This document shows positions 20,141 through 31,205 of a stretch of DNA of 64,000 bases, one piece after another. The DNA is from Lepraria neglecta (taxonomy: Eukaryota; Ascomycota; Lecanoromycetes; Lecanorales; Stereocaulaceae). Both the position numbers and the translations under genes were made by a program. The first letter of the stretch is position 1; every line of letters begins with the position of its first letter. The notes beneath the pieces are model-generated. The model saw only the letters and a list, made by a program, of their open reading frames with translations. It made no database searches and was not told the origin of the DNA. Location: contig CM065647.1 in NCBI GenBank assembly GCA_033220425.1, positions 2,480,001 through 2,544,000 of the forward strand. The letters are read 5' to 3'.

Positions 20141-20594
20141 ATGGTGGGATTAGATGCTTCTGCTACAGAATTGTTCCTCCAGCAGCTCGACCGAGGTGGT
20201 GTCTCACGTGCCAAGGATGTTCAATTGGACCAGGATGCTCCCTTGGATAGCTTAGAAGGGTTCACCCGACAACCGGCCAAACCCCACAACCGGCCACCCG
20301 CCTAGAGCCTACCTGGGAGAAGGGATTTGTGCCCTTAAAGCTCACCCTTGTAGAGCTGAGGCGGGACCTTCCGGGGGCTGGCTTTGCCGCCTAGATAACG
20401 AGTATTAGGGGCACTTTAGACCCTAGGAAATGGCCGGTTGTTAGGTGTGACCGGTTGTCGGGTGAACCCTTCTATCAGAGGTCCGCACCCTTTGTATCAC
20501 CAACTCCAGACTTCCTCGAACGTCGAGTCTACGCCAAGACTAGGCAACACGCTATCATCCACGCCTTTAGTAGTCCAGGAAATAAACTTGCATA
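20141..20594 (+). pseudogene. Possible small gene disrupted by a MITE
   Basis: An ATG at 20141 opens a frame of about 37 codons (LFLQQLDRGGVSRAKDVQLD…) that runs into a MITE at 20253. Past the MITE, plausible coding sequence resumes in another frame (TPDFLERRVYAKTRQHAIIH) and stops near 20594. Removing the MITE does not by itself bring the two parts into one frame, so either an intron or further damage is involved. No family recognised. Confidence 0.25.
20253..20474. mobile_element. MITE with 43-bp inverted repeats and TA duplication
   Basis: A 222-bp element including the flanking TA dinucleotides. The left end AGAAGGGTTCACCCGACAAC then CGGCCA is mirrored at the right end (reverse complement AGAAGGGTTCACCCGACAAC then CGGTCA). 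The inverted repeats extend about 43 bp with few mismatches. There is no coding capacity inside. The TA target and terminal structure place it with the Tc1/mariner/pogo group; the ends differ from those of the 3433–4532 element. Confidence 0.85.
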
Positions 20595-20643
20595 AGGAAC
20601 CTACCAACGAAGCATAGCCTTATCACGCGATTTGACAGCCACC

Positions 20644-21161
20644 ATGGATCCCAACACGAGCACCCGCGAGCAGTTCACGAAACACCTTACCTCAAAGCCC
20701 ACTCCTGATTTCGCTGCTCCAGAATGGAAGAAGCTTGCTGAGACACTGAAGACCCTTCTCGATAAACTCGCACACCATCCTGCCATGGCTATCAATTTGC
20801 AGCAAACATACATGACGCCCGCCAACTCGAAAAACAACGTCTACTTCATGTGGGACTTTATTGGTAGGACTCTTGTAAGTTTTGGAACAGCACCATAATC
20901 ATGAATCAACCTTGAGTCCGACGTAGCTAATGCGTTTCACAGAGCTACCTCTACATGATCAACCCCGCCCTTCAGAACCTCACTTCACGCGAAAAGGATC
21001 TTTGGAAGGAAGCTGAGGAGCGCGCTACCTATGCGAAGATGTTAATCACGGATCAGATGCCGGGCATGTTAGACATGATGACGGAGCAGACGTATCCTGG
21101 GCAGATGGGCCAGCATCCTGAATTTGGAGAAGATATCTTGGAAGTTGCGAGGCATTTGTAG
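20644..21161 (+). CDS. Small unrecognised 149-aa protein
   Basis: Exons 20644–20874 and 20943–21161, with a 68-bp intron (GTAAGT…TTTCACAG) joining in phase 0. The start has a good context (CCACCATGG). The product is helical and charged: PEWKKLAETLKTLLDKL, an aromatic NVYFMWDFIGR near the intron, then SREKDLWKEAEERATYAKML and a Met-rich MPGMLDMMTEQTYPGQMGQ segment. No signal peptide. I do not recognise a family. The sound splice sites and even codon usage suggest a real gene despite the decayed surroundings. Confidence 0.65.
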
Positions 21162-21628
21162 TATCTATGGCCTATGGTATGTATCATAGATAGGACTCTT
21201 GCGGCAAGGATGCCTCAGTCTAATTAGTCTAATATGAAACCAAGGATTTCTATCCTTTTTCTCCCGGTCATAATAATTGTGTCTTGAGAACAATCTTTCT
21301 TCGTCGGTGTTCTGGTGTTCTTCAGGACAAACATGACAAAACCCCGCAGATGCTAGGACGTTTAAAGCTAGTCCACTCATCACTGCCCAGAATTGCTCAA
21401 AATATCTCACCTTCCCTATCAAACGTCTTACAGAAGGCTTGTGAATTTCATTTGGACATTAAGCCGAGATTTATCGAGGGTTCTAACCAAGAGACAAAGG
21501 TGTTGTGCCATATACTTGTCTCTCAGCTGGATCCTGTATCACAGACTCGACCTTCAGAAAGGTGTGTTGAATCCTCTGACAAACTTACTTTCTTAGCGAG
21601 GAAACAATTAAAGTGAAGCCAACCAACC

Positions 21629-22870
21629 ATGGATATCACTACAAGCGCCACACAATGCAAGCAAAGCAGAATCTACAATCTCCCGAATGAAATTCTCGAG
21701 CAGATCATGTGCTCCATGGCATACCAAATCTGTATGCCTTCGTGGCAGCTGATCCTCAAGCCAAGCTGCTCGTCGAAGCACGTCCCGAGGCCATCCTGGG
21801 TAGTGTTATTGGAAATTGGAGTATGGCTTCCCAATTTCAGAACTTCTTTGCACTATGCTGCTCATCCGCCAACGCCTGCAGTCCAGTCTGCATGACGGTT
21901 CCCTGCAGGACTTTCTGGACACCCATCTTGATAACCACGCAGCTGTGCTCGTATCCCACGTTAGCTCATTCATACAACAGACAGCTTGGACCGATGCCTT
22001 TCCTCCGGAACGTAGCACAAATTTGCACCCTAGTCGCGCGAGTCATTTATCAAAACTCAATTACCTAAGACTGCGAATAGGATTCGACATGCGGGTGAGA
22101 GATCGAAACATTACCAAAGATAGCGGATAAGTTTCGATTTTGTGCGTAGCGAGTGCAACTCCGGATGCCCATCAATCATCTGGCAGTCTGGAACCGGCAC
22201 CATCTTCGACAGAGCTTTATCGAATTCGCCGAGCACTCTGGCGCCTCTACCCCTACTTTGATGTCTTCTTCGGTCATCAATCTCTACTCTATGCTAAACG
22301 TGATGGCGACAGACCTGATCAAATCGACCTACAGCGCGCTTTCTTCCACCAGTTGACAGTATGGGAACACTCGAAGAAATGGACTGCGTACACTACCATT
22401 TGAAAAGCCAATCGCAGGTTTGGAAAGTGCCTTGTCCCTACTGTGACTTATTGTGCCTCTCTGACGAACTTTCGTTGAACGCCCCTGTTGAGCGTTTAAT
22501 GAATTTGGGAGTATATCACCTGGCTGAAGACCGCCAGAAGTACTCACAGGTTTCGTCTGGGGGTTTTGCTGCCAACTTCGAGTTCGCCTGTAACTTTTTT
22601 CGAGAATTGGTATATTGCTGGGACAAGGTTACAGCTTGGCCCGATTCACCCGAAGCCCATTCGCCGAACGCGGGATCCCTGTACGTGCGTGATCATCACA
22701 GGGACTTTGGCTATAGTGAACCTTTTGAATCCCGAATGGACCCTATGGTTTACCTCCTTTAATTGGGGGTATTGCATTTGGGACAGGTCTCGATTGGAAG
22801 CGTTGCATTTGGTGGATAATCCGACTAAGGGTCTACAAGCTATACAGAAAGGGTGGTGGGACTGCTAGCC
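21629..22870 (+). pseudogene. Decayed F-box protein gene
   Basis: Reading + in turn gives an F-box start (IYNLPNEILEQIMCSM), a second block AFVAADPQAKLLVEARPEAI, a third RQRLQSSLHDGSLQDFLDTH, then STELYRIRRALWRLYPYFDV. Near the end come EEMDCVHYHLK, ACNFFRELVYCWDK and NWGYCIWDRSRLEALHLVD. These follow the order of a large family of fungal F-box proteins of about 400–500 aa. The blocks fall in different frames, with stops between, so several frameshifts and nonsense changes are present and no intact product is possible. Confidence 0.6.
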
Positions 22871-22875
22871 ATGAC

Positions 22876-23900
22876 GTGAGTGCTGGGTATGTTAATTTAT
22901 TTCCCCGCCCCAACAATCTAACGACACATAGGCAGATGAAAGGATTCTCATCCAGATCTATAAATACTATGCAATCGCCTTACGCGCGGAAGGAAACACA
23001 AGGTGGGCATGATCACGCAGCCAAATTTATTTCAAGTGGTATTGAATTCTGGCCGCTAGTTTTGCTGACCCGGGTTATCGTACCAACTCGACATTGCAGG
23101 CATGGTATGATGAGAACGTTGAACCGTTGAAGCATTTAGTCAATGACACGCATCCCTTCGCAGATTCCGTTGGGGATATGCTGGCGAGGAATCCCACGGA
23201 ACGGTTCGACTCCAACGGCGGGTTTTTCTACAAGATAACGCTTACTTCATGCCGCGAGCTGCCCTATCAGTCAATCCTTTTCATGCATAGTGGTACGCCT
23301 TCTTTCGCAACTTCATTGGGGACATGCTTTGCGAGCAGCCATCCCATACTTTGGCAAACCCTGTTGGGAACATTCTTGCCACCAAAGAGCACATCTGCTG
23401 GACAATGTACTTCACAAATTATATCGCTTCTGCTCGTACACCGCTGCCGCGCCAATGAATCCTTATCGAGGGGAGCGACGACCTCGGCTCGCTTCAAATG
23501 ATTATTGAACAGGAATTGTTGATGTATTCATATTCGGTGGGATTTAGAGGACCCGTGTGACGTTGTGGTTGGGACTAGCCCCAAATCCTGCGGGAGACTC
23601 GAGACATCTTTCTTGTTGAGGTTTTCAAATTCATGCAGCTATCAACAATCAATATCGAGCATGGGAAGTCTTTGATTACGATACACTTGTTTGGAGAGCA
23701 TTGCTCTTGCCACAAATACAGAAAAATCAATTTGCCGCGATCTTTCGGAGACAGATTGTTCGAAGGCAGACCCTGGAAAGTATAAACGAGGGCCCGATAA
23801 CGTAAGTATATCCGTGCGGTACCTGGCGGGTAGGGCTGAAAAAATGTTGGGCCCAACGCATTTTCGAATGCTGGGGCAGAAAGCTCCGCGATGATGAGGC
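22876..23900 (+). pseudogene. Further decayed coding remnants, family unclear
   Basis: Coding-like pieces continue on +: WYDENVEPLKHLVNDTHPFAD near 23100, and a block from 23641 (WEVFDYDTLVWRALLLPQ, then FRRQIVRRQTLESINEGP) ending at a good donor GTAAGTAT near 23800. The in-frame reading before the second block is closed by a TGA at 23617. They may be the tail of the F-box-like gene upstream or parts of a second degenerate gene. I cannot assign a family. Confidence 0.3.
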
Positions 23901-24127
23901 TCTAAGCCCTCAAACCAAATCGCCTCCAATCAACCTGCCAATTACACCCGTTCACACCTCAGATCCTGCAGCCTAACTTCTCGCCACCAATGGCATTACA
24001 GGTTTCAGGCCCCTGCAGATTTCGTCAAGTACCGAGTCTGCTTCCAGGCCCTTACAGCGCCAAACCCACCGAATCTATCCCACCACTTTATAATAACACT
24101 TGTCTTCTCACCGCTCTTTCCTAAGAC

Positions 24128-24375
24128 TGATATTCTCTCGACACACATTCTGTCGACACATCCTCTCTCGACACATCCTCTCTCGACACATCCTCTCTCG
24201 ACACATCCTCTCTCGACACATCCTCTCTCGACACATCCTCTCTCGACACATCCTCTCTCGACATATCCTCCTCGACACATCCTTCTCTCGACACATCCTC
24301 CTCTCGACACATCCTCCTCTCGACACATCCTCTCTCAACACATCCTCTCGACACATCATCTACGACACATACCGC
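24128..24375. repeat. 15-bp tandem repeat just upstream of OLE1
   Basis: About 16 copies of a CTCTCGACACATCCT-type unit. The core copies from about 24170 to 24260 are perfect 15-mers; edge copies have 1–3 changes or a length of 13–16 bp. The array ends about 80 bp before the OLE1 start codon, so it lies in the promoter or 5' leader. Each unit carries a TCGA palindrome in a CT-rich context. Because the unit is a multiple of three, all frames stay open through it, which explains the repetitive HILSR-type open frames; I do not think they are genes. Confidence 0.9.
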
Positions 24376-24455
24376 TTCTTACCTTCTCACACTTAGACTC
24401 TACGACCTCTTCTGTTTCTTTTCACACCATTCCTGACTGCGGACATCCACACATC

Positions 24456-25955
24456 ATGGTGTCTAGCCAGCCAGCAGCCGGCAACACGGCTGCGAAGCCC
24501 GATTATCTCTCGAGTCAGCCTTCGGCGGCAGCTAAGAAGAGCGAGCCAAATCGAAACAAGTCATACGATCCCAGGAAACCTCACATCGCCGACACCCGTA
24601 TGATATACAGCAACTGGTGGCTCCATGTGAACTGGCTTAACGTCACCCTGATCGTCGGGGTCCCTCTACTAGGTTGCGTTGCAGCTTTCTGGACTCCTCT
24701 ATACTGGCAGACGGCTGTCTGGGCCGTGGCATATTACTTCGCCACTGGTTTGGGAATTACCGCTGGGTACCACAGACTATGGGCCCACACATCGTACTCA
24801 GCTACACTTCCTCTTCGTATCTTCCTTGCAGCAGTTGGCGGAGGCGCGGTTGAAGGGTCAGTGCGTTGGTGGGGTAAGCCTAATTTCCACCCCTTCATTC
24901 ACAATCATCACTAATTCTTGACACCAGCCCGAGATCACCGTGCTCACCACAGGTATACCGACACAGAGAAGGATCCATACAGCGTTCGCAAGGGACTACT
25001 GTACTCTCATTTCGGCTGGATGCTGATGAAGCAAAATCCCAAGAGAATTGGACGAACCGACATCTCCGACCTTAACCAAGATCCAGTCGTAGTTTTGCAG
25101 CACCGTCACTATTTGAAAGTGGTAATGTTCATGGGTCTCATCTTCCCTAGCCTCGTCTGTGGGCTTGGATGGGGCGATTGGCTCGGTGGCTTCATTTACG
25201 GTGGAATTCTGAGAATCTTCTTTGTGCAACAGGCCACTTTCTGTGTCAATTCACTTGCACATTGGCTCGGCGACCAACCTTTCGACGACCGAAACTCTCC
25301 CCGCGACCACATTTTCACGGCTCTTGTTACCCTTGGTGAGGGCTATCACAACTTCCATCACGAATTCCCGAGCGACTACCGCAACGCTATTGAATTCTGG
25401 CAATACGACCCCACCAAATGGTCAATCTGGATGTGGAAGCAGCTCGGTCTTGCCTTCGACCTCAAGCAATTCAAGCAAAATGAGATTGAGAAGGGTCGTG
25501 TCCAGCAGATGCAAAAGAAGCTCGACCAGAAGCGTGCGAAGTTGGACTGGGGTGTCCCTCTCGAATCTCTCCCTGTCATGGAATGGGACGACTTCCAAGA
25601 CCAAGCCAAGAACGGCCGCAGCCTTGTCGCCATCGCTGGTGTTGTCCACGACATTTCCGAGTTCATAAAAGATCACCCTGGAGGTAGAGCTATGATCACC
25701 TCTGGCATCGGCAAAGACGCCACTTCAATGTTTAATGGAGGTGTCTACCTACACTCCAACGCTGCCCACAACCTTCTCTCCACCATGAGAGTAGGCGTTA
25801 TCCGTGGTGGATGCGAAGTTGAGATCTGGAAGCGCGCACAACGGGAGAACAAGGACGTCCAATTCGATAAGGACGGCCAAGGCCAGAAGATTATCCGCGC
25901 TGGCAACCAGGTCACCAAGATCGCAGAGCCTGTTGCTACTGCTGGTGCAGCTTAA
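24456..25955 (+). CDS. OLE1: Stearoyl-CoA (delta-9) desaturase with cytochrome b5 domain
   Basis: Exons 24456–24873 and 24928–25955, with a 54-bp intron joining G|CC in phase, giving 481 aa. The di-iron desaturase core has all three histidine boxes: HRLWAH (106–111), HRAHH (143–147) and HNFHH (280–284). Hydrophobic pairs lie at about 58–100 and 195–245. A C-terminal cytochrome b5 domain (about 350–445) carries HPGG (H389) and the second haem ligand in HSNAA (H415), as in yeast Ole1. It makes palmitoleic and oleic acid from saturated acyl-CoA in the ER membrane, taking electrons through its own b5 domain. The 15-bp repeat upstream may influence expression. Confidence 0.96.
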
Positions 25956-26420
25956 TCTTTCAGTCCGTTTCCCAGACACGACCAAAGCTACGATGTTCAT
26001 GACCCATGCTCCAACATACATATTCTCTTCTGCAAGGCGTTCTGGAGCTTGACTTGCTGGGACGGCCGGATGGGACGTGATCGATATTCAATTCTGATCG
26101 AGAGCTTACATGAGAGAATTGTGCATAGATGGGATTTCATTGGTCCTTGTACATAGATCATAGATCGATATGACTAATCAGAGGTCCTTGGCTTTGCCTT
26201 GTTTGCGACATCGACTGTGTTTGATCACTTATTGGTTTTGAGGCCGCCGAATGTGATATTAGTTAACTTTATAAGGCTGAGATTACGTAAGAAGGTGTCT
26301 TCCCCAGGCGGCTTTTAGATGACGGAAACCAAATGAGACCGAGCTATCGGAAACCTTCGATGCTACACCTCAGTTCTAGCTGCGTCTACTGTTTGCGCTG
26401 TAATTCACTGCCTTAGCTAA
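25956..26420. other. Intergenic region between OLE1 and the NLR gene
   Basis: About 465 bp holding the OLE1 3' end and the promoter of the downstream receptor gene. No supported gene. Confidence 0.35.
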
Positions 26421-29400
26421 ATGGATAAGCATCTAAATCTGTTGGCTCTAGGTGCGGAATCTCGCATTGTTTTGAGCTGTCGTACTGATTAGCTTACAGA
26501 TGGTGGGGGTATCCGGGGCGTGTCTATGCTTGTTATACTGGATGAAATTATGAGACGAATACAACACGATAAGGGTCTTGCAAGTCCACCACGACCGTGC
26601 GAATACTTCCATCTTATCGGGGGTACAAGTACGGGGGGGTATGCTGCCTCCTCGATCGAGTTGAACGTAGCACACAGTATTGATTGATTGCAGCCTTATC
26701 GCCCTAATGCTCGGTCGGTTGAGAATGACGACAGGAGACGCATTGCGAACGTACAATGTAATCGCGGAATCAGTTTTCTGCAAAGCGAATCAAAAGCCCT
26801 CCTATAAGGATGGAGCTTTCAAGGCAACAACATTGAAAAAACAGATCCAAGATTTGGTGGCCGCAAAAGAGCTGGGAGAATATATCATGCGCGAAAATAA
26901 CGAAGCGGGTTCCACAAAGACCTTTGTTTGTGCAATCCCCGCAGCCAGCATGGCCCATCCACGACTGTTCAGATCGTACGCTGTGCGGGAAAACCCAAGT
27001 ACAAATTGCAAGATTTGGGAAGCCGCGCGAGCGACGACAGCAGCGCCGACCTTCTTCAAATGCATGACGATCGTAGACGACGGAGGTGCGCAGGAGGATT
27101 TCTTAGACGGCGGACTGAGCTTCAATAATCCTGCACAGCTGGTACTTGACGAGGCTTTTGCGATCTTTGGAGGCGCCTCAAAGCTTGGGTGTTTGGTCAG
27201 CATTGGAACTGGTCACCCTGGTACTATCGGTCTATCTCAGCCGGACGCCTTTCAAAAGATACTCCCCACAGAAATGGTTGGAGTGCTGAAACGAATTGCA
27301 ACGAATTGTGAACAAATCGCTCATGAACTAGCAAGACGATTTCGACAATCGCCGAATCGGTACTTCCGATACAACGTGAGCCATGGCGTTGGAAACATAT
27401 CCCTGGAGGAATGGAAGAAGATGAATGAAGTTCAAACCCATACCAAAGCCTATCTGGAAGAAGTAGATGTCTCAAGCTCGATTGATAAAGCGGTTGAAAT
27501 CCTTGTTCGAGGAGGTGAAGCTCGACGGTCTGAACTTTCACTGCAATCAATATGTCAGTCGTAACCCAAAATAAGAGTGAATTTTTCTTTCACCCTCTTT
27601 CGATTTTTCTTGCTTTATAAGCGTCTAACTTCAAAACAGGCTCGGTCGTTCCGGGATCGGTGGCCGGGCCCACGTCTAGATCACCTATGGAACATCAACC
27701 TCTATCCAGCCACTACTCTCCAAACTCCTCAAAGTCACCGCAACAGCAAACTTTATCGACGGAGGAACGTGACTGTCTCCAATCCCTCTGGCCATCTGGC
27801 ATGGACTATGAATCCCAAAAGGATCAAAACCCACCACGTGTACCCAACACTTGTCTGTGGACTCTCGAGAATCCGAAGTATATCTCATGGCGCGACAATG
27901 ATACAAAGAAGTTGCTCTGCATTTTTGCCGATCCTGGCTGTGGGAAATCTGTCCTTGCCAGATGCATTATCGATGAAGACCTTCCCGAAGCCTTCTTGAA
28001 CAATCCATCAAAGCGCATTGTTTACTACTTTTTCAAGGACACTAGCCCTGAACAACGAAGTGTAGCGCGAGCAATGTCCACAATTTTACATCAGATGTTC
28101 GCGTTACAGCCTCAATTGATCCGGTATGCTTTACCTAGCTATCGTGAGATTGGCGCAGCCCTCTCCACTACATTTCCGAAACTCTGGTCAATCTTTACCG
28201 CAGCTGTTACAGATCCACTAGCTGGAGAAGTTACCTGTCTATTCGATGCCCTTGATGAATGCAATGAGCAAGAACAAATGATGTTGATCGAAGCTCTCGA
28301 AAAATTCTGTCTCCGTCTACGAACCTCGTCCTCTGCATCACGTCTCAAGTTTCTCGTGACCAGTCGACCATACTTTGAAATCAGACGTGGTTTTGATAAG
28401 CTGCTTGAGGCTTCAACCAATATCGAGCTCGCAGGTAACGATGAATCAGCAAGCATAAAGAATGAGATCGATAATGTTATCAAGCATCGTGTTGCGGAGC
28501 TGGCAAAAGAAAACCGGCTTGGAAAGAAAGTTTCGGATCATTTAAAGAAGAGACTTCTCGAGACGGAACATAGAACATATCTATGGCTTTGGCTTTTGTG
28601 GGAAATTATCAAGAAGGATTTGTCCGGTACTATCACTGAGATGAACGAGCTCATTGATAATTTGCCGTCTGGCATACAGGATACCTATGAGACGTTGCTT
28701 CAAAGATGTCCCAAACCTCTATTTGCAAGAAAGGTGTTACAAATTGTCTTAGTGGCTGGCCGACCTTTAACATTAGAAGAGATTGATGTCGCTCTTAAGG
28801 TGAATGAGCAGACTTCATCGTATGCTGATCTGGAATTGGAGGGACCTGCTCGACTGGAAGAAACACTTTCCAGCCGCTGTGGTCTTATGATCTCAGTTAT
28901 TGATTCGAAAATCTACTTCTTTCATCAAACAGTTAAGGAGTTCTTACTTTATAGAGATGGCACTAAATCTCCTGCTAGAAGGACCTGGCAACAATCCCTA
29001 GATCTAGAGGAATCTCATGATCTCATGGCAGAAATTTGTCTTCGATCCATTTCATTTTCAGAAATCCGATTAGATCAAGCGGATCTATGTAACGCCTTAC
29101 TCCCTGAAAACGATCGAGAGATGGAACCGAATATATACTGCCGAGACTATACACTTTTGCCATATAGCGCAATCTACTGGGCAGATCATTCTCGTTATAG
29201 AAAGAATAGCAAGGATTGGAAAATCATTGAACGTTTCCTGGAAACTAGCGATTGTCGCTCAATCAAAGGTCGCTGGGGCAGTAACAACGGCAATACATTG
29301 CATGCTGCATCATACGGAGGACACGAGAAGATCGTCCAGATACTGCTGGAGAAGGACGCCGACGTCAACGCGGAAGGTGGAAAGTATGGCACAGCGCTGA

Positions 29401-31205
29401 CGGCAGCATCAGAGGGAGGACACGAGAAGATCGTCCAGATACTGCTAGAGAAGGACGCCGACGTCAACGCGGAAGGTGGATGGTATGGCACAGCGCTGGC
29501 GGCAGCATCAGCAAAAGGATACGAGAAGATCGTCCAGATACTGCTAGAGAAAAAGGCCGACGTTATCGCGCGAGGTAGAAAATATAGCACAGCGCTGGCG
29601 GCAGCATCATACGAAGGACACGAGAAGATCGTCCAGATACTGCTGGAGAAGGACGCCGACGTCAACGCGGAAGCTGGAGAGTATGGCACAGCGCTGGCGG
29701 CAGCATCAGCAAGAGGACACGAGAAGATCGTCCAGATACTGCTGGAGAAGGACGCCGACGTCAACGCGGAAGCTAGATGGTATGGCACAGCGCTGGCGGC
29801 AGCATCAGCAAAAGGATACGAGAAGATCGTCCAGATACTGCTAGAGAAAAAGGCCGACGTTAACGCGCGAGGTGGAAAATATAGCACAGCGCTGGCGGCA
29901 GCATCATACGGAGGACACGAGAAGATCGTCCAGATACTGCTGGAGAAGGACGCCGACGTCAACGCGGAAGATGGAGAGTATGGCACAGCGCTGGCGGCAG
30001 CATCAGCAAAAGGATACGAGAAGATCGTCCAGATACTGCTGGAGAAGGACGCCGACGTCAACGCGCAAAATGGATGGCATAGCACAGCGCTGGCGGCAGC
30101 ATCATACGGAGGACACGAGAAGATCGTCCAGATACTGCTGGAGAAGGACGCCGACGTCAACGCGCAAGGTGAAGGGTATGGCACAGCGCTGGCGGCAGCA
30201 TCATACGGAGGACACGAGAAGACCGTCCAGATACTGCTGGAGAAGGACGCCGACGTTAACGCGGAATGTGGACAGTATGGCACAGCGCTGGCGACAGCAT
30301 CATACGGAGGACACGAGAAGATCGTCCAGATACTGCTGGAGAAGGACGCCGACGTCAACGCGGAAGGTGGAGAGTATGGCACAGCGCTGGCGGCAGCATC
30401 AGCAAAAGGATACGAGAAGATCGTCCAGATGCTGCTAGAGAAAAAGGCCGACGTTAACGCGCGAGGTGGAAAATATAGCACAGCGCTGGCGGCAGCATCA
30501 TACGAAGGACACGAGAAGATCATCCAGATACTGCTAGAGAAAAAGGCCGATGTTAACGCGCAAGGTGGAGAGTATAACACAGCGCTGGCGGCAGCATCAG
30601 CAAGAGGACACGAGAAGATCGTCCAGATACTGCTGGAGAAGGACGCCGACGTCAACGCGCAAGGTGGAGAATATGGCACAGCGCTGGCGGCAGCATCAGC
30701 AAGAGGACACGAGAAGATCGTCCAGATACTGCTGGAGAAGGACGCCGACGTCAACGCGGAAGGTGGAAAGTATGGCACAGCGCTGACGGCAGCATCAGCA
30801 AGAGGACACGAGAAGATCGTCCAGATACTGCTAGAGAAGGACGCCGACGTCAACGCGCAAGGTGGAGAATATAATACAGCGCTGACGGCAGCATCAGCAA
30901 AAGGATACGAGAAGATCGTCCAGATACTGCTGGAGAAGGACGCCGACGTCAACGCGGAAGGTGGAGAGTATGGCACAGCGCTGGCGACAGCATCAGCAAA
31001 AGGATACGAGAAGATCGTCCAGATACTGCTAGAGAAAAAGGCCGACGTTAACGCGCGAGGTGGCACAGCGCTGGCGGTAGCATCAGCAAGAGGACACGAG
31101 AAGATCGTTGGAGCCCAACGAGCCGAGTTAGAAGATTGTAACGAAGACAAAGGACAAAAGGGTAAGGAACGGCTAAAGCTGACCGAAGACCGACAATTGA
31201 AATAG
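26421..31205 (+). CDS. Patatin–NACHT–ankyrin NLR-like (STAND) receptor
   Basis: Four exons, 26421–26451, 26500–26638, 26694–27553 and 27640–31205, assemble in phase to 1531 aa. All three introns (48, 55, 86 bp) are GT–AG, the third with a CTAAC branch site. Residues 1–300 are a patatin phospholipase: oxyanion DGGGIRG (11–17), nucleophile GTSTG (S54) and catalytic Asp in FLDGG (D195). About 420–620 is a NACHT NTPase: Walker A DPGCGKSVLA (GCGKS 443–447), Walker B LFDALDEC (about 545–551) and sensor-like LVTSRPY. A winged-helix region follows (LPSGIQDTYETLLQRC…FFHQTVKEFLL). Residues 895–1500 hold 18 full ankyrin repeats plus half of a nineteenth, with a charged 31-aa tail. Family knowledge: such proteins act like NLRs in allorecognition and cell death; Neurospora PLP-1 pairs patatin with an NTPase. 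The ligand is unknown. Confidence 0.9.
29292..31109 (+). repeat. Array of 18.5 near-identical 99-bp ankyrin-coding repeats
   Basis: Each unit encodes 33 residues of the form TALAAASxxGHEKIVQILLE then KDADVNAxxGxYG. Unit 18 is 3 codons short and unit 19 stops after 15 residues. Most bases are identical between units (for example GAGAAGATCGTCCAGATACT recurs almost unchanged). Changes are concentrated at repeat positions 8–9 (YG, EG, AK, AR, YE), 11 (H/Y), 22 (D/K) and 28–33. AK at 8–9 always goes with Y at 11. Units 2–4 and 5–7 share the same order of residues 31 and 33 (W-G, K-S, E-G), pointing to duplication of three-repeat blocks of 297 bp. Confidence 0.95.

Noticed and set aside
24100-24396. 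Open frames on both strands over the OLE1 upstream repeat (HILSR / SREDV repeats)
   Set aside because: Artefact of a 15-bp unit that is a multiple of three; no start context, composition or family support.
29872-30786. Plus-strand alternative frames (RWRQHQQKDTRRSSRYC-type) within the array
   Set aside because: Same cause: a repeat unit divisible by three with no stop in a second frame. The ankyrin frame is the coding one.
29195-31150. A 651-codon open frame on the minus strand across the ankyrin array
   Set aside because: It is the antisense of the 99-bp repeats. One stop-free unit repeated in phase keeps the opposite frame open; its translation is monotonous and has no family sense.
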